DNA of 37,255 nt from Candidatus Dadabacteria bacterium (GTDB taxonomy: Bacteria; Desulfobacterota_D; UBA1144; Nemesobacterales; JADFKM01): contig JADFKM010000003.1 of NCBI GenBank assembly GCA_022564935.1, positions 26,694 to 63,948 of the forward strand, read 5' to 3'. This document shows positions 32,482 through 37,255 of the stretch, piece by piece. Both the position numbers and the translations under genes were made by a program. The first letter of the stretch is position 1, and each line of letters starts with the position of its first letter. The notes under the pieces were generated by a model. It was given only the letters and a program-made list of their open reading frames with translations, was not told where the DNA came from and searched no databases.

Positions 32482-33039
32482 TTACTTCTGCGCTTCCTCG
32501 CGGATGTGTCTTTGAACCTCCTCCCATAGTTCCATAGAGCCGGACGTTATGGGACTTATGGAGGTCGTGGGAATCAGCGGGATGAAATGGACGCCCTTCT
32601 TCGTGTGGCATGTGACGCAGCTCGCGTAGAGCCTTCCGAATGCGGCCTGAAACTTATCGGGGTCGTGAGAATCTATAGCCTTGATGAGACCGGGGTAATT
32701 GGCGGAAATAAGCCCTTCGATGGCATGTCTTCTGGACGTATCGACCAGAGCCGCTTTTTGCAGATTTTCTTTGATCTTCAAAGCCTCGTGCTTGGCGTAT
32801 TCCCATTGTCCCCTGCTGCCCCCCACATACAGCTCGTTGAGACGGATTCCAGTCCACAGCATAAAGTCGGCGTAAGAGGGCTGGATGAGTCCCAGCTGGT
32901 AAACCCTGTCTTTGGTTGAGCCCTTGAGCCAGGTAGGCGGCGGCGGTGAATAATATGCGACGTCACTTGAGAACGCGGCAAAGATCCCGAATACGAAGAT
33001 AAAGATCAAAGAGGAAGTAAGAACTCTTCTACCAATCAT
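32482..33039 (-). CDS. Exported monohaem cytochrome c, helical (c'-like)
   Basis: The protein has 185 residues from ATG 33039, chosen because GGGAGGTG lies 6 bp upstream. A signal peptide or anchor (about 5-24, LIFIFVFGIFAAF) is followed by a proline stretch (SPPPPTW) and predicted amphipathic helices (about 55-140). A single haem motif CVTCH (141-145) lies near the C-terminus. Helices before a late CxxCH recall cytochrome c', but the 40 residues after the motif (GVHFIPLIPTTS...) are unusual. It is divergent from the alternative complex III operon across a 374-bp gap, so a role as periplasmic electron carrier with that complex is a reasonable inference. Confidence 0.82.
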   Translation of the reverse strand: MIGRRVLTSSLIFIFVFGIFAAFSSDVAYYSPPPPTWLKGSTKDRVYQLGLIQPSYADFMLWTGIRLNELYVGGSRGQWEYAKHEALKIKENLQKAALVDTSRRHAIEGLISANYPGLIKAIDSHDPDKFQAAFGRLYASCVTCHTKKGVHFIPLIPTTSISPITSGSMELWEEVQRHIREEAQK

Positions 33040-33413
33040 AAAACACCTCCCTGAAATTTTCCATAACCACCTTACATTAATAATATAGCAAGTAGTTACT
33101 TCCTTTTCCATAGCTCCTAGTCATAATTCACTATCTGAGACTGCCGCCCCCGAGAGGCTTGTCGTGGATTAGTTGCAACTAGTCGCAAGCAGTGGTTAGA
33201 ATTTGACCGGAGGAGTAAACCAGGGGGCTATTTTAAGGGGAATTGTGCCGGGGATGACATCGTAGAGGGTTTCTCCGCCCCGAAAATCTTGTCTACTTAC
33301 CATGTATTGGTTCTTGACAGAACTATTGAGTATGATATTAATTTTAAGATTTTTTTTCTGGATGGAGATTTTTCTCCGGCCTGACTCGCAGCACATAGCT
33401 TAGGAAAATTTAG
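33040..33413 (+). promoter_or_regulatory. Divergent regulatory region between cytochrome gene and act operon
   Basis: This is a 374-bp gap. Toward act: TTGACA at 33314-33319 with a candidate -10 ATTAAT at 33337-33342 (17-bp spacer, 4/6), followed by a poly-T stretch near 33351 and a small hairpin (GGAGA/TCTCC near 33364-33377). A palindromic GTTGCAAC lies at 33172. I see no supported gene; a 66-codon minus-strand frame at 33196-33396 lacks a ribosome-binding site. Confidence 0.4.
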
Positions 33414-34022
33414 ATGAAAAAGCGGTTCAAAACCCGGCAACTTCTTGCTCTGCTCGTTATATCTCTTCTAGGCTTTTACATTTACGGGGCCCAAAGCGGC
33501 GATGATTCCCCTGAGTATCCCACCGTTCAACCCATAGCCTTCAGTCACAAGATTCATGCCGGGGAAAATGAGATCCCATGCCAGTACTGCCATGCTTACT
33601 CTTCGAAGGCCGCCCATCCGGGCATACCTTCGGTCAAGTCCTGCATGGGCTGCCACAACTACGTGCTCGGAGAGGACAGGGATTACGACTACAACGGAGT
33701 GAAGATCAACTTTAAGAAGGAAATCGAGAAATTAAAAGGTTACTGGCAAAGAGGGGAGCCCATGCCATGGATTAAGTTCCACTTTGTCCCGCAGCATGCG
33801 CGTTTCAAGCACAAGCCTCATATCAGGGCCGGAATGGAATGCAGCGAGTGTCACGGCGATGTTAAGGACATGGACCTCGTGAAGCCTGTCCACAAAATCG
33901 AGATGGGCTTTTGCATTAGCTGTCACAAAGTGGAGCAGAAAACCGAGCAGGAAATGGTGAAGCTTGCCGCAGAGGGCAAGGAGCTTGTTTATCTTAGAGA
34001 CTGCAACACCTGTCATTACTAG
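33414..34022 (+). CDS. actA: Alternative complex III, pentahaem cytochrome c subunit ActA
   Basis: ActA is the membrane-anchored pentahaem subunit of alternative complex III, the quinol oxidoreductase that replaces bc1. The 202-residue protein has one N-terminal hydrophobic segment (about 8-26) and exactly five CxxCH motifs at 56-60, 77-81, 143-147, 167-171 and 197-201. The last sits two residues from the end. Length and haem count match the family. actB follows after 29 bp and actC after that, the standard order. An AGGA precedes the ATG. Confidence 0.94.
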   Translation: MKKRFKTRQLLALLVISLLGFYIYGAQSGDDSPEYPTVQPIAFSHKIHAGENEIPCQYCHAYSSKAAHPGIPSVKSCMGCHNYVLGEDRDYDYNGVKINFKKEIEKLKGYWQRGEPMPWIKFHFVPQHARFKHKPHIRAGMECSECHGDVKDMDLVKPVHKIEMGFCISCHKVEQKTEQEMVKLAAEGKELVYLRDCNTCHY

Positions 34023-34051
34023 TTTATGAGAGGTGTTTGGGAGGAGTAGAG

Positions 34052-37027
34052 ATGTCTAAAAGCACTAGTGAGAACGATGGAACCGGAATTAAGAGGCGGG
34101 ACTTTCTGAAAATAATCGGAGTTGCCGGGGGCACTGCCGCCGTTACCGCCGGGTGCTCTTCCGATGTAATCGACAAGATTATTCCCTACGTTAATCCGCC
34201 CGACGACGTCGTGCCCGGTATTCCCAAATGGTATTCCAGCACCTGCACCGCCTGCCCTGCGGGTTGCGGCATCGTGGTCAAGAACCGCGAGGGAAGGGCT
34301 ATAAAGGTCGAGGGCAACCCTAAGAGCCCCGTGAATTCAGGCGCTCTGTGCGCCAGGGGACAGTCTCTTCCTCAGGAGCTCTACAACCCCGACCGCATTA
34401 AGGGGCCGTCTGCGATGAGCGGCTCGGGCGTTCGGACGCCGAAGGGCTGGGAAGCGGCCGAGAACATGCTGGCAGAGAGAATTAACGACATCCTAAGCAG
34501 GGGCGATGCCGAGAAGATAGTATTTTTGACCAATCACGTATCAGGCACTTTCGAGACGCTTATAAGGGAGTGGCTTGAGGCACTTGGGGGAGGGAGGCAC
34601 GTTGCCTACGAGGCCTTTTCACACGAGCCGATACTCAAGGCGTCGCAGGTAGCGTTCGGCAGAGATGAGATCCCTTCCTACCATATCGATAAGGCGGATT
34701 ACCTGCTGTCGTTGGGAGCTGATTTCCTGGAGACGTGGCTCGCGAACACGTCTTATCAGCTTCAGTACTCAAAGATGCACTCATACGACGGTCACACCAT
34801 GGGCAGGTGTGTTCAAATCGAGCCTAGGATGTCACTCACCGGGGCCAACGCCGATAAGTGGATTGCCGCAAAGCCCGGCACGGAGGGGTTTGTGGCCCTC
34901 GGTATGGTCAACGCCGTGATAGGTATGGGGCTTGCCAAGGTCTCAGGCGATGAGTTGAAGCGAATTGCCGGGGCGGTATCTGAGTACACCCCGGATAAGG
35001 TCGCTTCGATCACCGACGTCCCGTCGAGCACTATAAAAGAGCTTGCCCGCGGGTTCGGGAGGGCAAAATCGAGCCTTGCGCTCGGAACAGGAATTGCGAA
35101 CTCATCCACAAACGCCACCGAGACTCAGGTGGCCGTGAACCTGCTTAACTACGTTACTGGGAACGTGGGAAAGACGGTGGACTTCTCGCGGCCTCAGACG
35201 ATCGCGGGAGTTAGCTCTTTTAGCGACATGGCTTCCCTCATCGATGAGATGTCCAGCGGCGAGGTGGAGCTGCTCCTTATACACTCTACAAACCCGGCTT
35301 TTACACTGCCGGGCTCCCTAAATTTTGATGAAGCCGTTAAGAAGGTTCCATTCGTGGCGAGCTTTTCAAGCTTCATAGATGAGACGGCCGTGTATGCCGA
35401 CCTCACCCTTCCCGACCACACCACTCTTGAAAGCTGGGACGACTATGTGCCCAGAGTCGGGGTGAGGGGGCTGGTTCAGCCTGCGGTCGTTCCGGTGTTT
35501 AACACCAAGCAGACCGGCGACGTGCTCCTTTCTTTATCGAGCAAGATTTCTGGACTGGAGGAGCGCTTTGCCGAGAAGACATACTACGATTATTTGAGAA
35601 AATCCTGGGAGCAGCTTCACCAAACTCATTCACCCTATACGGTGTTTGAGACCTTCTGGCGCGAGAGCGTCAAGAACGGCGGCATCTACTATGACGTTGA
35701 GCCTGTAGAAGTTTCCCTTTCCACTCAATTCGAATCCATTTCGATCCGCCCGCCCGAATTTGAAGGCTCAGGCGATATGTATTTTGTGGCTTACCCATCG
35801 GCCAGGTATTACGACGGGAGGGGGGCGAACAAGCCATGGCTCCAGGAACTTCCCGACGCCCTGACCACGGCCGTTTGGGATTCGTGGGTAGAGTTACATC
35901 CCGAGACCGCCGCCAAGCTCGGCGTGGAGGAGGGTGACTTCGTCTCCATTCAGTCCCCTGCTGGTAAGATAGAGACGCAGGTTTTCGTCTACGAAGGCAT
36001 CAGGCACGATACCGCGGCCGTAGGTCTCGGACTGGGCCACACCTCGTACGGACGGTATGCCGCGGGGGTCGGTGTGAACCCGATAGATATTCTCCCAGCC
36101 TCGGTGGATAAATCCTCAGGGGGGTTTGCGTGGCTGAGCTCCAAGGTTAAGGTTACGAAAACAGGAGTTGCGGCCCAGCTTGTCAAGACGCAGTACTCCA
36201 TGGACCAGGACGGAAGGGGTGTAGCACAGGCTGTTACCGTGGATGAAATACGTAACGGTCACCACGAAACACATCGCAGCAATGGACATAATGGACATCC
36301 GGATATGTACTCGAAGCACAAGTACGAGCAGCACCGCTGGGGCATGTCCATTGACCTGAGCAAGTGCGTTGGGTGCGGAGCCTGCGTCGTGGCTTGCAAT
36401 GCCGAGAACAACATCCCGTTCGTGGGGAAGATGCAGGTAGCCAAGAGGCGCGAGATGTCGTGGATACGCATAGACAGGTTCTTCGAGCACGACGAGGATG
36501 GAGCCCTCGACGTGAGGTTCGCGCCTATGCCCTGTCAGCATTGCGAGAACGCACCTTGTGAGCCCGTGTGCCCGGTGTTTGCGACCTATAAAAATCCCGA
36601 GGGCATCAACGCCATGATTTACAGCCGCTGCGTCGGCACCAGGTACTGCTCCAACAACTGCACTTACAAGGTCAGAAGGTTCAACTGGTATGACTACAGT
36701 TTCCCCGAGCCGCTCAACTGGCTGCTCAACCCCGACGTTACCGTCAGAACTAAGGGAGTGATGGAAAAGTGCACGTTCTGTATCCAGAGAATCCACGCTG
36801 CAAAAGATACGGCAATAGACGAGGGGCGCACGGTGCGCGACGGGGAAATAGTTCCCGCCTGCCAGCAGACGTGCCCGTCGCAGGCCATTGTTTTCGGGGA
36901 TATTAACGACCCGGAAACCCAGGTCTCCAAGCTCTCAAAAGGGGATAGGGGATACAAGGTATTCGAAGAGATTAACACGCAGCCGGCCGTAACGTATCTT
37001 AAAAAGGTGAAATGGGATAAGGTGTGA
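34052..37027 (+). CDS. actB: Alternative complex III, molybdopterin-like/Fe-S subunit ActB
   Basis: The protein has 991 residues from ATG 34052, with GGGAGGAG 7 bp upstream; an in-frame TTG at 34037 is rejected. A twin-arginine signal (KRRDFLKIIG, Arg15-Arg16) ends at a lipobox-like TAGC (Cys35). The N-terminal two-thirds is a molybdopterin-oxidoreductase-like domain. It keeps a CxxCx3C...C group (Cys65, 68, 72, 100), although this subunit is not thought to carry Mo in the family. From about residue 755 a ferredoxin-like domain begins, with Cys772 opening CVGCGACVVACNAENN. It goes on to CQHCENAPCEPVCP, the CVGTRYCSNNC segment, CTFC and CQQTCPSQAI. This is the usual fused ActB1-ActB2. It passes electrons from quinol toward ActA. 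Its TGA overlaps the actC ATG by 1 nt. Confidence 0.95.
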   Translation: MSKSTSENDGTGIKRRDFLKIIGVAGGTAAVTAGCSSDVIDKIIPYVNPPDDVVPGIPKWYSSTCTACPAGCGIVVKNREGRAIKVEGNPKSPVNSGALCARGQSLPQELYNPDRIKGPSAMSGSGVRTPKGWEAAENMLAERINDILSRGDAEKIVFLTNHVSGTFETLIREWLEALGGGRHVAYEAFSHEPILKASQVAFGRDEIPSYHIDKADYLLSLGADFLETWLANTSYQLQYSKMHSYDGHTMGRCVQIEPRMSLTGANADKWIAAKPGTEGFVALGMVNAVIGMGLAKVSGDELKRIAGAVSEYTPDKVASITDVPSSTIKELARGFGRAKSSLALGTGIANSSTNATETQVAVNLLNYVTGNVGKTVDFSRPQTIAGVSSFSDMASLIDEMSSGEVELLLIHSTNPAFTLPGSLNFDEAVKKVPFVASFSSFIDETAVYADLTLPDHTTLESWDDYVPRVGVRGLVQPAVVPVFNTKQTGDVLLSLSSKISGLEERFAEKTYYDYLRKSWEQLHQTHSPYTVFETFWRESVKNGGIYYDVEPVEVSLSTQFESISIRPPEFEGSGDMYFVAYPSARYYDGRGANKPWLQELPDALTTAVWDSWVELHPETAAKLGVEEGDFVSIQSPAGKIETQVFVYEGIRHDTAAVGLGLGHTSYGRYAAGVGVNPIDILPASVDKSSGGFAWLSSKVKVTKTGVAAQLVKTQYSMDQDGRGVAQAVTVDEIRNGHHETHRSNGHNGHPDMYSKHKYEQHRWGMSIDLSKCVGCGACVVACNAENNIPFVGKMQVAKRREMSWIRIDRFFEHDEDGALDVRFAPMPCQHCENAPCEPVCPVFATYKNPEGINAMIYSRCVGTRYCSNNCTYKVRRFNWYDYSFPEPLNWLLNPDVTVRTKGVMEKCTFCIQRIHAAKDTAIDEGRTVRDGEIVPACQQTCPSQAIVFGDINDPETQVSKLSKGDRGYKVFEEINTQPAVTYLKKVKWDKV

Positions 37028-37255
37028 TGAGCCAGGAAACAAACATCACCTACTCGGATATTAACGAGGCCGTTCTCAATATGGTCAAAAAGCCCACGTT
37101 CAAGTGGTGGGCCATATTCATCATCGACCTTATTGTGCTTGCCTTCGGTGTAGGGTGCTTCGTGTATCAGGTGCACACCGGCCTCGGGGTCGCCGGGTAC
37201 AGGCATCCGGTCTTCTGGGGCGTTTCTATTACGAATTTCGTGTTCTGGGTAGGTA
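37027..37255 (+). CDS. actC: Alternative complex III, NrfD-like quinol-binding subunit ActC (3' partial)
   Basis: The 76 visible residues (MSQETNITYSDINEAVLNM...) run to the window edge without a stop. One transmembrane helix (about 26-47, WWAIFIIDLIVLAFGVGCF) is visible, and a second begins near the edge (HPVFWGVSITNFVFWVG). This matches the start of NrfD/PsrC-type integral membrane subunits that bind quinol. Overlap with actB (TGATG) implies coupled translation. The short sequence limits certainty, but context makes ActC the natural call. Confidence 0.9.
   Translation, partial: MSQETNITYSDINEAVLNMVKKPTFKWWAIFIIDLIVLAFGVGCFVYQVHTGLGVAGYRHPVFWGVSITNFVFWVG

Noticed and set aside
29743-33190. 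ACTAGTCG-like short matches flanking the AT-rich operon (29743 and 33179) and GTTGCAAC at 29796/33172 as possible attachment repeats
   Set aside because: An 8-bp match between two windows of a few hundred bases is expected by chance. No integrase, transposase or tRNA end is present, and the right copy lies beyond the cytochrome gene.
33196-33396. 66-codon minus-strand ORF in the act upstream region
   Set aside because: It has no ribosome-binding site, overlaps the candidate act promoter, and its N-terminal part is low-complexity AT-rich sequence.
1-37255. CRISPR arrays, insertion sequences, rRNA genes or a replication origin
   Set aside because: No regularly spaced repeats, transposase motifs, rRNA segments or DnaA-box clusters were seen on either strand; gyrA occurs without dnaA, dnaN or gyrB.

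Overview
The window looks like a chromosomal segment of a Gram-negative, aerobically respiring bacterium with Desulfobacterota- or Dadabacteria-like gene content. That placement is inferred from a type IV pilus secretin, lipoproteins with DNDADG repeats, a JAMM-DinG helicase fusion, a two-subunit acyl-CoA mutase and an alternative complex III operon. There is no rRNA or other phylogenetic anchor, so it stays tentative. Most of the DNA is moderately GC-rich and densely coded. One stretch (about 29.6-32.4 kb) is clearly AT-rich and looks acquired.

Layout. 0-4.6 kb: the end of a pilus operon (pilP partial, pilQ), then two unusual lipoproteins, the second with six Cys-rich DNDADG repeats. 5-9 kb: a short-chain acyl-CoA dehydrogenase, both subunits of a B12-dependent acyl-CoA mutase and a Cys-rich zinc-ribbon-like protein. 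The mutase has the Phe/Gln active-site pair of isobutyryl-CoA mutase rather than the Tyr/Arg pair of methylmalonyl-CoA mutase. 9-18 kb: a small membrane protein, gpsA, an RNase R-like exonuclease, tRNA-Ser(CGA), a JAMM-DinG fusion helicase and gyrA. 18.1-19.3 kb: two decayed genes (PaaI-like thioesterase, glutathione S-transferase) and tRNA-Gly(GCC). 19.4-26.5 kb: proB, mltG, a convergent single-chain MoxR-AAA/VWA protein, a rhomboid protease, a KdsC-like HAD protein lacking catalytic residues, queG and the wreck of an aldo/keto reductase. 27-29.6 kb: tpx, a SufT/MIP18-like protein with an acidic extension, bcp and bioD. 29.8-32.2 kb: a compact AT-rich three-gene operon (two unknown proteins plus a ComEC-like metallo-beta-lactamase-fold hydrolase) with its own promoter. 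32.5-37.3 kb: a helical monohaem cytochrome, divergent from the actA-actB-actC operon of alternative complex III, which runs off the right edge.

How the genes fit together. The acyl-CoA dehydrogenase and mutase point to C4 acyl-CoA metabolism, interconverting isobutyryl- and butyryl-CoA and feeding beta-oxidation. Electrons from such oxidation would enter the quinone pool, which alternative complex III oxidises. Tpx, Bcp and the Fe-S-assembly-type protein form an oxidative-stress/Fe-S group that suits an aerobe rich in Fe-S proteins (QueG, DinG, ActB). The best candidate for an undescribed system is the AT-rich operon at 29.8-32.2 kb. Other items worth attention are the mutase reassignment, the AAA-VWA single-chain machine, the JAMM-helicase fusion, and the cluster of broken enzymes that suggests ongoing gene loss.
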